Assembly (NCBI GenBank): GCA_026214975.1
Contig: CM047805.1
Span: 61,372,834-61,436,833 of the forward strand
Direction: 5' to 3'
DNA from: Gentiana macrophylla
Taxonomy: Eukaryota; Streptophyta; Magnoliopsida; Gentianales; Gentianaceae
DNA length: 64,000 nucleotides
Part shown: piece after piece, positions 45,635-58,300 of the stretch
How positions within the stretch are numbered: the first letter of the stretch is position 1
How the letters are laid out: each line of letters begins with the position of its first letter
Translations under genes and position numbers: made by a program
Notes under the pieces: model-generated
The model's database searches: none
What the model was told of the DNA's origin: nothing
What the model saw: the letters and a program-made list of their open reading frames with translations, nothing else

Positions 45635-47418
45635 ATGGCGGAAAGAGTTGAAGTTCAAATCGAATCAAGCCAAAGTGTAAGAGGCTATGTTGTTGATGCA
45701 AACAGAACGGAACTGGCCATTAATATAGGTCGAAGAATAAGAAGGTTTGCAGGCCTGGAGAACAAACTCAACATCAGATTAGAAACGATATCATACACCA
45801 ATGTTATTGATTTCTGGAAGAATATTGTTATAGAAGAAGGAACTGAAGCATTCAAAACCACTGTGAATGGTGAGGAGCTTGTAATCTCCTCCAATCTGGC
45901 GAGAGAAGTGTTTGGTTTTGAAGAAGTTGTTGATGGTTCACCAATCCACGAAGCTATGGGATTGGACAAGATGGCTTTTGTAAATCGATCAAGACAGATG
46001 CAACTATCAAATCGATTACCAGGCATCAACCGCAAAAACATTGGTAATGAATACAATCTGTGAGCAAGCTCATTGCAAAGAACATACTTGGGCTAGTTGG
46101 CGAGATGGATACTCTATCGTGGACCCAAGATAGAGCGATGATTATCATTTGCGTAAGCATGAAATTTGATTGGGAGGTTATTTCATTCATTATATGAAGA
46201 AAGTAGCCAAGGAGGACAAATTAAAGAAAAGGAAATCAAAGGCCTTACCCCTAGGTTTGATGGTTCGCACTCTGCTGAATCATCCGGAGGTTCCCGACCT
46301 TGAACCGATTGACATAAATCGTCCGATATACAAGAAGGAGATTGATCATGCGATTCTGGACTAGATGATGATGAAGAGGTTCTTTGGAGAGCCTGCTTTG
46401 GTGATAATGATGATGGAGATGACGGTGATCTTTGGTGGTGAGCGGGTTCAACAAACTAAGAAGATATCCATCAAACTCTTTGCACCAAAGAAAACTCATT
46501 GAAAGAGAAAGAGTGCCGATGTTAGGAAGATTACGGATATCTTGAAATCAAAGAGAACAAGAAAGGAAACAAAGACAGATCATGAGTCTGCTGAGGGTCA
46601 AGTGGAGGTTCTGACCTGCCAGTAGGTGCAAGAAGAAGCTGTTGTTGAAGTTCGACAAAACAACAGAAAAGAAGATAGTAGAAAGAGAAAATCTCTTGGA
46701 CATGATGATGATGATGATGAACCCCTATCCAAGAGGATGAAGGAGGTTGTCAAAAAGAAGAAGTATGGCAAGGGAAAAGAAATGAGAATCTTGGAAAAAC
46801 AAAAAGTCCAAGAAGAGGCGTCGAGTAGAAGAAGAAGAGGTCATTGAGGCCGAGCCCCAACTATTATTCCACCGGTTGTAATCGGTGATTCCTCACCGAT
46901 GAGGTTATTAAGTCTACTTTGAAGTGAACAGGTTGTTGTTGAGCAATCTGTTGAAGAATCACAAGAGATCTGCATTGTGCGAGCCTCTTTGTAGAAGATG
47001 TTATTGGTAAATCTCATCAAGGCGCACAGGTTGTTGTTGAGCAATCTGCTGAAAAACCACAGCAATCTCATCGAACTCGCTGTGGTAGTTGAAGAGGTGA
47101 TTGAATACTTGATTGAAGACCACCGCAAGTTTGGCAATAGTTCGGGGGGAAGAAGCGTCTGCTGCTAACCTGGCCGATGATGAGCATGTGAGTCGTGGGG
47201 AATCAAGTGTGATCTGAGATGGAAGTAGTAGGTACAACTACACAATCACAAACAACTCTTGACTTTCAAACATCTCAGTAGAAGAGACCATGAGTCTGCT
47301 TGTTGGAACCTTTGGAGGTCAACAAGCTCACCAAGCTGCTCCCAAGAGATCTTTCATGCCCTTTGAGAGGCATGTGAAAGAAAGGAGGAAGAAAATCAAG
47401 ATTATGTGGATCCCAAAC
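45635..47418 (+). pseudogene. Extra ORF downstream of pol, outer copy, 5' part
   Basis: Start MAERVEVQIESSQSV, chosen because the inner copy starts at the same Met and homology stops above it. Blocks visible: IDFWKNIV, the NGEELVISSNLAREVFGFEE segment, GLDKMAF, FIHYMKKVAKE, basic KKRKSKALPLGL and RTLLNHPE. An acidic D/E-rich linker and a DEPLSKRMKE...KKKK stretch resembling a nuclear signal follow. The pattern FW..(N)GxE(V/L)xI(S/T)...L matches the plant-transposon (env-like) proteins of Sireviruses. It is cut at codon ~590 by the inner element at 47419. Frameshifts at several points. Confidence 0.65.
47414..47418 (+). repeat. Target-site duplication of the inner element, left copy (CAAAC)
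   Basis: CAAAC here and at 61165-61169, directly flanking the inner element. In the uninterrupted inner copy the corresponding site (57080-57084) has a single CAAAC. Confidence 0.95.
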
Positions 47419-49136
47419 TGTTGGACTTATTTCTCGGTTTTGATGATGAGTGCCATACTAGTTTATAGTGCAAAGGCAAAAGATGTCTAGATAAAATGTA
47501 TAGGTTTATTAGAGTTTGATTCATAAATAGGTTTGATCAAACAAGCCTTTGTAAAAGGTCATTGCCGATCGCTTATCGCCAGACTAGTCTAGGTCGATGG
47601 GGTAGATAGGTCGATGGACCGGTCTGCAACTCTTTGAAAGATCAAGATCAAGACGAAGGCGAGGGTTCAAACTCGGTGAATGAAGGCTAAGGGATCAAAC
47701 TTAGTATTTAATGTCAAGGATATGGGATCGAATTTAGGCAAGTCTGTGATGACCTAAATCGATTACATATACCTTGTGTGAAAGGTCTAAGTTCCACAAG
47801 TTGGATGATGTTTGGAACTTAGTTATACTTTAAATGATGTAATCTAACTTCACAAACAAAAGTTGGATAAAAGATTCAATTGCATTATATTCTCTGAGAC
47901 AAAAATATGATGTTCAAAGCAGATGATTGGTTTACAATGGTGATCGAAACCTCAACGATATATATACCTCGATCAATTCAAGATTATTGGGAAGTTACAT
48001 GGATAAGAACGACCAACTACCTCGACTTATCAAGCAAATCAAAGGCTGAGATTAAAAGACGTTGGATGATTCATATTTTTATCCATTGGATACAAGTCAA
48101 AGGGTGGATGATCAGATCATCAAAAAGTAATCTGACGATTAGGTCGATCCTATGAATAGTGACAGAATGCAAAGTGAGGTTGGGACAAATACAAGGAACG
48201 GTCACATTTGAATTTCAAATTCAAGTCACATGCATTCCTACCTATATATAGAGGACTTTCAACTCAAGAAGAAGATGATGAATTTTGGAATAAACTTCAA
48301 GTGATAACATTGAGTGAAAAAAACACCTGCTTGAACTTACTTGAGCTTAAGGTCAGCGATCTAGTTATTTTTCTTCAAGTGCATTCTCGTGTTAAAGTCA
48401 GATCAAGCATACACACTTGAAGACTGCAAGCCGATTATATCATCCTAATCAAGCCGCCGCAATCAAATCATTTACTTGATTCATTCTTTATTTTATAAAG
48501 AACTCTCTTGAAGACAAATGAAGCATCCATTAGGTGTGAAAGATCATTGGTTTGTGGTGGAGCCGTGAAGAGGCAATTCTACCCTTCAAGGACCAAAGGA
48601 AGACTCGGGAGCAAAGAATCCTACCTGTTCTTAGTTTTCGATTTGTGAAGCCATAGTTATTGGTGAAGGACAAGCAACCTAGGATTCTTTGTAACAGATA
48701 ACTCAAAGATTACTAGTGAATTTCCTCCAACATCACAGAGAAGAGTGGGCGTCTGAGGATTACATCACCTGGAACCACTATAAAAATCTCTCTACTTACT
48801 TACTGCATTTATTTTCTGCACTTAGTCATTATTCATATCAACCTGCTGAATTTAGCAACTGAAATCACACACATACACTACTGAGTATCTAATACTTAGT
48901 AACATATTTAACAACAAGTAACAAGGCTTAATTTTGATATTATTCCGCTGCACAAATTCAGCAATCGAATCACAGCGTCGATGAGACTCATCATTTATCA
49001 AGGCGAGGCTATCGAGGTCTCAAAGAGACTCTTCAAGTATCGCCAGTCGAAGTTGCAAATTTGTTAACTCCAAAGTTTTAAGTGTTAAGTTTATTCACCC
49101 CTCTAAACTTAACTAAAGCCTTTCAAGGGACCAACA
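47419..49136 (+). repeat. Inner element 5' LTR (LTR B)
   Basis: 1,718 bp, TGTTGGACTTATT to ACCAACA; TATA box TATAAAAA at 48779-48786. It is closest to LTR C (shares 'ttggacttatttctcg' against 'ttggaattatttcttag' in LTRs A and D), confirming the pairing B-C and A-D. Confidence 0.94.
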
Positions 49137-49138
49137 AT

Positions 49139-49150
49139 TGGTATCGGAGC
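49139..49150 (+). other. Inner element primer-binding site
   Basis: TGGTATCGGAGC, two bases after LTR B. Confidence 0.88.
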
Positions 49151-49240
49151 AAAGGCTTCGCTCGAAGGAATCCTACTTGTTGTGCTTGTGAAAATTCTTT
49201 AAAACTTTCTTTCAAGTTACTGATTTTCAAGACTTGCATC

Positions 49241-51543
49241 ATGGATAACACACAGTATGCTAGAACCATGTTGATGTGCTCTCTTGATAGATTTGATGAG
49301 TATAAACGTCGAATGCGTGCATATCTTGCTTTGCTACTCATGATGAGATGATGGATGTACTAACTGAAGGACCACTGGAGATTACAAAGGCAGTAACAGT
49401 GGGTGACAGAACTGAGTACATTCCTAAACCAAAGAGAGAATGGAATGCAGAAGACATGAAAAGAGCAAACCTCAACAACATTGCTATTGATATCATCTAC
49501 GTAACCTTGGATAGCAATATGTACATGAAAGTCAAAGATTGCAAGATCGCAAAGGAACTTTGGGATAAGATTCACTTAATCTGTGAAGGCACCGATGCAA
49601 TAAAGAAGAACAAAATCGGTGTGGCTTAAAAAGGTTTCAAAAGTTCAAAATGCTACCTAATGAAACCATTGAGCAAATGGAGTCCGTTTCAATGCAATCT
49701 TAGATGAACTTACTCTGCTGAGTGTAAGTTATTCAAAAGAGGAAGTAAACACCAAAATCTTGGAAGCTTTACCTGCAAGAGATGTTTGGAAAATGAAGGT
49801 GACTGCAATTGAAGAAATGAGAAAGCTGCATGAAGAAGACACCTTCAAACTGTTCTCTGATCTTAAGGCATATGAATTTAGCAAGAAGCTAATGCCTGAA
49901 ACTGAAAAGGAAGAGCCAAAGACCACTGCATTGGCTGCTTCACATCATGAAGAAACATCAGGAGGACAGGATGATATGCTAGATGAAATGCAAGAGCAAA
50001 TTGCCCTACCGAGCAAGAAAATCGAATGATGAAGACCGGAAAGGCCCCTACAAGAAATTTCACAAAGAGGCCTCTTGAAAGAAGGAAAGAAGAACCAAAG
50101 AAAGATAATGACTATCTATGCTTTCATTGCAAGAAACCAGGACACTTCGACACTGATTGCCCCGAGTTGAAACAAGGCAAGGAACTCGATTATCTCTGCT
50201 TCAATTGTAAGAAGCTGGACATTTTAGACTGATTGTCCGACTCTATCAAGACCAAGAGTCAACAAAGGAGACATGGCAAGAAAGCTATGGTTGCTGAGGA
50301 TGAATCAGGATATGAAGTGGGATCTGAAAAAGGAAATGAATCAGATGACACAGCACTGGTTGCTGATATGGAGGATTATGCTTTGATGGCCAACATGGAT
50401 GAAACTGAGGAGGTATACAATACTGTATCTATAAACACTCCTGCTGGAAGTGATTGTGAATCAACCTGTGGCTCAAATCCTAGAAATTCTGACAACAATG
50501 AGACTTTGGATGCCATCCTTAATCAACTAAGGATAATACAATCTGGTTATGAGATTGTGAAGGCTGAAAAAGAGGCTCTTGAGTTAGAAGTTGGAAGATT
50601 GAAAGTTTGAATTAAGGGTTTTCAAAGGTAAGGAAAAGATGTTGGATGAGAATCGATAAGTCTGCTTTGAACATCCAGCAGACCTCTCGAATCTATTTGA
50701 ACCATCTTGTTCCAATATCGCATACAAATCGGAAAGCCTTATGGAGATAGAATCGGGCTTGGATTTGGAACTCAAAGAATCTAACAAGAGTGGATCCAAT
50801 GAAGGTTCTTGAACCTAGTACTGCACTGGTCCTAAGTTTGTGCCTGCACTAGATCCATCTCCCAGTAAGGCTGCTGAAGCAGTAAAACCAAATGAGAATG
50901 CCTCAAAGAAGCAAAATCAAAAGTCTCAGAAGTCAACAGCTCCTAGTAAAAAGAATAAATCCAAAAATAGGACTGATGTACCTTCTAAGCCTGCTGATAG
51001 CAGACCTGCTACCAAGTCTGCTGGACCACAGAAGGGAAAGAAACAGAAATATTCCAAGAATAAGAATCCTAAATCCAAAAATGTTGATCATTCAAGGGAT
51101 ACTTATCTCAGGGGGAAAGGTAGACTGTTCCCTGCTGATAATGATTGGAATATTCCTGCATCTAATGTTAGAAATAATCAAGATAACCATACCACTAGGG
51201 TAAAACCTAGGCAATGGAATCGGCGAGAGGACTTACACAAGACCTCAATGAGACTCCATATTACAGGTTTATTCTAATAGACAAAGACACCTATGGTTAT
51301 GCAAATGTTTCTAATAACAAGAATCATTTCAAACAAAGATTATGTACCAAAAGGCCGAAAACATATGTGGTTCCTACACAACCTCCTGTTAGAACTTTAG
51401 GATGTGTGGGAATACATGTATGAACAAAGTATGAACCAAAGTATGACACATTTAGGAGAAGACCTTATGGAAACATACCAAGGGTCATGCTTGCCACTGA
51501 CCACTATGGACCCAAACAGGTTTGGGTACCTAAAATGCATTAA
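49241..51543 (+). CDS. Gag of the inner Sirevirus element (short frameshifts)
   Basis: ATG at 49241 (MDNTQYARTML). UBN2-type gag: RFDEYKRRM, TEYIPKPKREWNAEDMKR, ELWDKIHLICEG. First zinc knuckle CFHCKKPGHFDTDC, a perfect CX2CX4HX4C at 50119-50160; second (CFNCKK) begins at 50197 and loses frame. A long hydrophilic region and a lysine-rich segment (KNKSKNRT, KGKKQKYSKNKN) near 50940-51070 follow. The frame ends at the TAA 51541-51543 after VWVPKMH. About 765 codons. Better preserved than the outer copy; the few breaks lie mostly at CTG/CAG sites. Confidence 0.8.
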
Positions 51544-51580
51544 CTTTGTTTTGTAGGGTATCTGGTACTTTGACAGTGGA
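51520..51580 (+). other. Gag-protease junction with stops in both frames
   Basis: Gag ends with TAA (51541-51543). The protease frame is +1 and has TAG (51554-51556) directly before GIWYFDSG. A 37-nt segment (51520-51556) begins CAG|GTTTGG and ends TTTTGTAG|GG; removing it would join the frames. The outer copy has the same arrangement at 41791-41827. Confidence 0.6.
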
Positions 51581-54500
51581 TGTTCCAGACACATGACAAA
51601 GAATAAGCACTGTCTATCAAACTTTGTGGCAAAAGATGGTCCAAGGGTAAATTTTGGCAACAAAGATACACCTGGCTATACAAGAGGATATGGCACACTT
51701 ATCAGAAATGGACTTACAATCAAGAATGTTGCATATGTGGAAGGACTGGATTACAACTTGCTGAGCACTGGACAATTCTGTGATATGGGATACAAGGTCA
51801 CTTTTGACAAAAACAACCGTATTGTCATTAGTGAAAGAGGTGATCAAGTTGTACTTGCCGGTAGAAGACAACGAGAACATGTATGTTGTGGATTGGTCTC
51901 TGCGCCTCGAAACTTGCACTGATTGTGCATACCAAATCGAACTCAATTGGTTATGGCACAAGAAGTTAAATCATCTAAATTTTGATGATATTAATCGGTT
52001 AGTGAAGAAGAAGTTAGTGGTTGGTTTACGAGATTACATTCAAGAAGGATGCTATCCGTGATGCATGTCGCCAAGGTAAACAGATAAAGTCAAGTTTCAA
52101 GTCAAAGACTAAACAATCAACTAACAGAGTGTTGGAGCTTATGCACATGGATCTTTTGGACCAATAACTCCAACAAGTGTGACAGGAAAGAAATACACCT
52201 TAGTGGTTGTGGATGATTTTTCTAGATACACTTGGGTGATATTCATGAACAAGAAAAGTGAGACACTCCAAAGCTTGCCTAATCTTTTGAAGAGATTACA
52301 AAATGAGAAAAGTTTAACGATCATAAAGATTAGATCGGATCAGAGTCTTGAATTTCTCAACAAAGTTATAAGAGAATCTCAGTGAATGAATGGTGTACTT
52401 CATCAACTTGTCTTTTGCTTGGTACACCTCAAAGAAATGGGGTTCTTTGAAAGAAGAAACAGGACATTAAAGGAAGCAGGAAGAACAATGATTTGTGAAG
52501 CATTGCTACTGAAAGATATTGAAATTTGAAGCAATAAATACAACATGCTATACACAAAATAGAACATCAAGAAACAAGAAGTCTGCTTGAAGACACCTTA
52601 TGAGATCTGGAATGGAAGGATACCTAATATATCCTATTTTCACCCATTTGGAAGCAAATGTTTTATTCTAAATCATAAAGTTCATTTGAAAACATTCCAA
52701 CCAAAATCGGATGAAGGAATTTTCTTAGGATATTCTTCACACAAGTGAGCATTGAGTCTTGAACAAAAGAACAACAAAACATGAAGAGACAATCAATGTT
52801 GTGTTTGATGAACCTAAGTTTACTTGGTATGGAAGATAAAGAGTGTGAACTCAATGAAAATCAACAAATCAGATCCAGTTGTGTTGAAGTTTTGGAAAGA
52901 TTCAATGACTTAAAAGTTTACGATCACGCCTCTGCTGAACACCTCACGACAATGTTACTTGATGCAACAAGCCAAGCAATTCAAGGATCTCACGACCCAC
53001 AGTAGAAGAAACTACAATGAGACCCTACGAAGATGATATTCACGAAATCAAAATAACCAAAATCCACAATGGTTAAGGAATCACCTGTTTGAACAAGTTA
53101 TTGGCAATGTGCGACAAAGGTGTGAGGACTAGAAGACAACCTGAAGCTATGTTTACTTGTTTTCTATCACAAATGGAACCCAAAGTTGTTGAAGAAGCAA
53201 TTTGAGATCCAGTTTGATAATTGCTATGCAAGAAGAATTAAATGAATTTGAAAGAAATCAAGTTTGGACACTAGTTGAAAGGCCAAGTCATGCAAATATC
53301 ATTGGTACTAAATGGGTATACGAGAAATAAACTTGATGAATCTGGTACCATTGTTAGAAATAAGGCCGGACTAGTTGCAAAAGGCTATTCTCAAGCGATG
53401 GAATAGATTTTGATGAGACTTATGCACTGTTGCTAGATTGGAAGCTATCAGTTATTTTTGGCACATCTTTGCATACAAGAACTTCAAAGTATATCAAATG
53501 GATGTCAAGAGTGCATTTTTGAATGGTATCCTAGAAGAGGAAGTATATGTTCAAAGAACCTCCTGGATTTGAAGTTAAAGATCAAGAAGATAAAGTGTAT
53601 AAACTCAACAAAGCACTTTATGGATTGAAACAGGCACCAAGAGCATGGTATGAGACTCATCTCAATTCTTGGTGGACAATGGTTTTACAAAAGGGACCAT
53701 TGACAAGACACTTTTCAGAATCAGTGAAGGGGACAACACCCTGCTGGTACAAATTTATGTGGATGACATAATTTTTGGTTCTGAGAATGACTTACTTTGT
53801 GAAAAGTTTGCAAATCTAATGAAGAGCAAATTCCAAATGAGTATGATGGGAGAAATGAATTACTTCTTGGGATTGCAAGTTAAACAGTTGAAAGATGGAA
53901 TCTTCATTCATCAAACCAAGTATACCAAAGAGTTGCTAAAGAAATTTGGTATGGAAAACAAAGACTAAGAGCTCAACTCCTATGAGTACAAACATCGATT
54001 GGATGAAGATAAAGAAGGCAAAGATGTTGATCGGACTTTGTACTGAAAGGATGATAGGAAGTCTGGTCAGATCTCATTGCCAAAGAGACTGATATATCCT
54101 TTGTTTGTAGGTGTTTGTGCAAGATTTCAATCCAAACCTAAAGAAAGTCATTTAGGTCTTCATCAAAAGAATTCTTAAGTATCTAAAAGAGACTTTGGGA
54201 GTAGGAATTTGGTATTCCAAGGAAGGAAGCTTCAAGGTAATATCCTACTCGGACTGATTATCTTTGGATGCAAGATTGATAGAAAAAGCACCTCAGGAAC
54301 ACAATCGCGTTAATGGGAAATAGATGGTCTCCTGGTTCAACAAAGAAATGCAATTCTATTTCAACTTCCACTCTTGAAAGTTGAATACATTGTCTTTGGA
54401 AGTTCTTTGTGCACAAGTACTATGGCTAAGACAACAATTAAGGGATTATGGAATTGAAGAAAGGGAAATTCCAATCATGTGTGACAACACAAGTGCAATT

Positions 54501-54706
54501 GCAATCACAGAAAATCCTGTTTTGCATTCAAGAACCAAGCACATTGATGTGAGACATCATTTTATAAGAGATCATGTTGAAAAGAAAGATGTGGTGGTTC
54601 TATACATCCTCTTGAAGATCAACTTGTCGATATTTTCACTAAGCCACTTGATAGTGAAAGATTTGCCAAATTAAGGACTGAACTTGGAATTATAAAGATT
54701 GACTGA
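51557..54706 (+). pseudogene. Pol of the inner Sirevirus element (PR-INT-RT-RH)
   Basis: Protease WYFDSGCSRHM (DSG at 51572-51580) and a long open stretch to CDMGYKVTF. The HHCC region includes WLWHKKLNHLNF. The integrase core contains TGKKYTLVVVDDFSRYTW and the RSDQ segment near 52333. [12 protein letters not shown] near 53500, [13 protein letters not shown] at 53612-53650, YVDD at 53756-53767, then SKFQMSMMGEMNYFLGLQVKQ. RNase H ends with MCDNTSAIAITENP and SRTKHIDVRHHF; stop 54704-54706. About 1,045 codons. Short frameshifts remain, but every domain is recognisable. It copies element RNA to DNA and integrates it. Confidence 0.85.
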
Positions 54707-54730
54707 TATTCAGCAGTGTACTGGAATTCA

Positions 54731-54905
54731 CCAAGGGGATTAGTCTTTGCTATGTTGGGTGAGCTCACTTAGCAGATTAGTCATTGGTATCAACAATTCC
54801 ATGTACTTATGTTTGAACAATTGAGCAAATGAGGTTGCCAAGGGGATTGGTCTTTGTCATGTTGGGTGAGCTCACTTGACAGATCAGTCATTGGTGTTAA
54901 ACCTC
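54731..54905 (+). repeat. Post-pol tandem repeat with GTGAGCTCAC palindromes (inner)
   Basis: The same two units, 107 bp apart, as at 45003-45178, each with CCAAGGGGATT and GTGAGCTCAC. Conservation between copies is very high here, higher than in the leader that follows. Confidence 0.8.
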
Positions 54906-55070
54906 ATCTTGTATTATCAATTGAACAAAACAAGGAGAAAAACAGGATCAAGCGAGTCACTTTATCGTTGTTCATTGAAGCAAATTATCGCAGATCTTGA
55001 GCCCACCTCGCCGAAGGATACCTTGTCAAGGAACTTTACTCGATCCAAAGTTATTAAGGTCAAAAAGCAG

Positions 55071-55239
55071 TTTGGCGGGATATTTATTTTATCCATTATT
55101 ACCACAGTTAAACCATCCAACGGTTACAAACGTTATGGTGGAGTAATGGGCCACGTGTCAAGACAGAATTTATTCAGATTAATCGTGGTTACATCAATAT
55201 ACGTACAAAGACGCTTTCAACTACCCACCGTCTATATAT
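55071..55239 (+). promoter_or_regulatory. Candidate internal promoter of the extra ORF (inner copy)
   Basis: TTTGGCGGGA (55071-55080), TCCAACGGTTA (55116-55126), G-box CACGTG (55152-55157) and TATATAT (55233-55239), 122 bp before the ATG at 55355. Spacing from E2F to MSA is 45 bp in both copies and from MSA to TATA 117-121 bp. Confidence 0.5.
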
Positions 55240-55354
55240 TCGGACTATTACTCAGTGAGAATCGTCACTTGCAAATCGCTTTATCATCGCAATCGTTACC
55301 TTTGTGTGAACACGTTTAAGATTCAATCTTCTTCTTCTCATTCTTCTCATTATA

Positions 55355-58300
55355 ATGGCGGAAAAAGTTGATGTGCAAATTGAATCAAGCCAAAGTGTTA
55401 GAGGTTTTGTTGAAGATGCAAACAGAATCGAATCGCCATTAACATTGGTCGAAGAATAAGGAGGTATGTCGGTCTGGAAAATGTGTTAAACATAAGATCG
55501 ACACAATTTCTTATACAAATGTTGTCGGGCCGGAGAAACATACAAATAAAGGAAGGAATCAAGCATTTAAGATCGCGTAAATGGGCGAGAAATTGAAGTT
55601 TCCCCCAGTCTGCTGAGGGAAGTTTTTGGATTTGTTGAAGTGGTGGATGGCTCTGTCAATCCTGAAGCAATGGGATTGGACAAATTGGCGTTTGTAGATC
55701 AGATTAAGACAGATGCAGAAATCAAATCCGTTCCGGCATCAACCGCAAATACATTGGTATTGAATACAATCTGTTTGAGCAAGCTCATTGCAAAGAACAT
55801 ACTTGGGCTAGTGGCAGATGGACACTCTATCGACCCAAGATAGAGTTAATGATTATCATCTGTAGGAGCATGAAGTTTGACTGGGCTAGGTACTTTATTC
55901 ATTATATGAAGAAAGTGGCCAAGGAAGAGAGTTTAGGGAAGAGGAAGTCCAAGGCACTGCCCTTAGGATTAATGGTCCAGACTCTGCTGAATCATCTTGA
56001 AATTCCTGATGTAGCACCTGTGGATATTAATCAGTCTAGATACAAGAAGGAGATTGATTATGCAATTCCTGGACTTGATGATGATGAAGAAATTGCTGGA
56101 GAAGCTGCTGATGATAATGATGATGGAGATGATGGTGATCTTGGTGGTGAGCGAGTTCAACAAACCATGAAGATTTCCATCAAACTCTCTTTGCACCAAA
56201 GAAAAGCTGGAAAGAGGAAGAAGAGTCTTGATGTTAGAAAGACTACGAAGTCCTAAAATCAAAAAGAACAAGAAAGGAAACAAAGACAGATCGTTGAGTC
56301 TCGCTGAGGAGTCAAGTGGAGGTTCTCGACCTCGCTGTAGCTTCAAGAAAAAGCTGTTGGTGAAATTCTTAGAGAACAACGAGAGGAAGCAAGTAGAAAA
56401 AGAAAATTGACTAGAAAAGATGATGATGATGAACCCCTATCCAAGAGGATGAAGGAAGTTGCCAAAAGAAGAAATATGGCAAGGGAAAGAGTTGAAAAAT
56501 TTGGAGGCACAGAGGGCCCAAGAAGAAGCATCAAGAGAGAGAGGAAGAAGAGGTCATTGAAGCCGAGCCTCTAACTATCATTCCACCGGTTGTTATCAGG
56601 TGATTCCTCCAATGAAGAAGTTATCAAGTCCACTGATCTTTGAACAAGTTGTTTTTGAGCAATCAGAGAGGATGTCAGCAGCCTCATCGACCCCGAGCTC
56701 TTTGTAGTATCCATCAAGAACCACAAAGAAACCACTCGAACTCGAACTCTCTGTGGTGGGTTGAAGAGGTGATGAGAGACTTGGTTGAAGACCACTGCAA
56801 ATTTGGCAATAGTTCGGGGGAAGAAGCGATCACTTTGCTAACCTGGCCGATGAGCATGTAAGTCGTGGGAACCAAGTGTGATCTGAGATGGAAGTAGTAG
56901 GTACAAATGTACAATCTCGAAGAACTCATTGACTTTCAAACATCTGTAGAAGATACTATGAATCTGCTTGTTGGAACCTTTGGAGGTCAACAAGCTCTTT
57001 GGAGCTGCTCCAGGAGATCGTTTATGCCATTTGAAAGGCATGCAAAAGGAGCAAGAAAAAGCGAAGAGTATGTGGATCCCAAACTTCAAAAATTGCCGAT
57101 TATTTCCAATGGAAGTTTGGTTTCTATAAGAGACAAAATCCAATTTCTTGAACCAATGACAGATCTTGAAGAATGGGCTTTTGAAAACTGGAGTGGAGAA
57201 CTTGGTGGATCTCGATTGATACAACCTTGCTTGCAATCAAGATTGATGGATTTATTTGATGAGCAACGAAGGAGGAGGAGGGTATCAAATTTAGAGATCC
57301 AAGAGATGGTCCCGATGATTCTTCCTCATCATCGATAGTAGAGAGACTTTCCTCTGGACCAGGGAGAATCAAGTGGGGCCAGCACCGGCACATGAATCAT
57401 CTATACAACAGTGACCAACTAATGCTGGTAAGTCTGGCGAGGGCCAAGAGATGGAGAGATGGATGAGGATCTACAGATCTCACCATGGATGATCTGGAGG
57501 CATTGATCAATGAAGGCATTACTCGAGTCTTGGTAGGTGATGATGAACCAAGTACATTCCATGTTGTAGAGCCTCTTGCACAAACCGATCTTTGGGCAGA
57601 GTGAGGATTTGGATGGAGAAAAGGTTGCCGATTTCAATGAACCTAGTGCCACTCTGAAGAGTCAATTGAATATCAAGACGGATTTGACATTGAAGGCACT
57701 CGACTAAAGCGCCATCATCCTGCACAAGATTGGTCATCTTTGAAGGTTTCAAGTGGATAATTCCAATATATTCAATCCACGGGAAGTTGAAGAGGAGGTG
57801 CAGGTTCTTTGGGATACAAACAAAGACTGGACAAAGGTTGGAGCAGGAGAGGTGCAGTCTGCCGAGTCTCAAACAAAGACTGGACAAAGGTTGGAACCAG
57901 ATTTGGGTTTGGAGGAAACCCCTGTTGTTGTTGAGGTCTGCTTGTAGTGGAGCTGCTGGAGCCAAGGCCATCAGTAGGAAAGATAGTCGCCAGATCGCAC
58001 GTTAATGAGGATGAGCAATTTCTTTGGACTATAACTCAAATGATGAAGAATTTCAAATTTTTGAGAAGAAGAAGTTGTTGAAGAACACCGCACAAGATCC
58101 TATCCTTGAAGATGTTCTTGGTGCAATGGTTGAGGAAGGACCTCCCCCTGCTGGGAGAGATTTGAGTAGAGCCATGGTCATCGCCAGACAGAGCACAATA
58201 TAGAGTTGAGGAGCTCACGATGGATCTACCGACAATAGAATGGCGATGGAGTGCCAATTGAAGTTGTCAATGAGTTAAGAATCGTAAGAAATGATATGCA

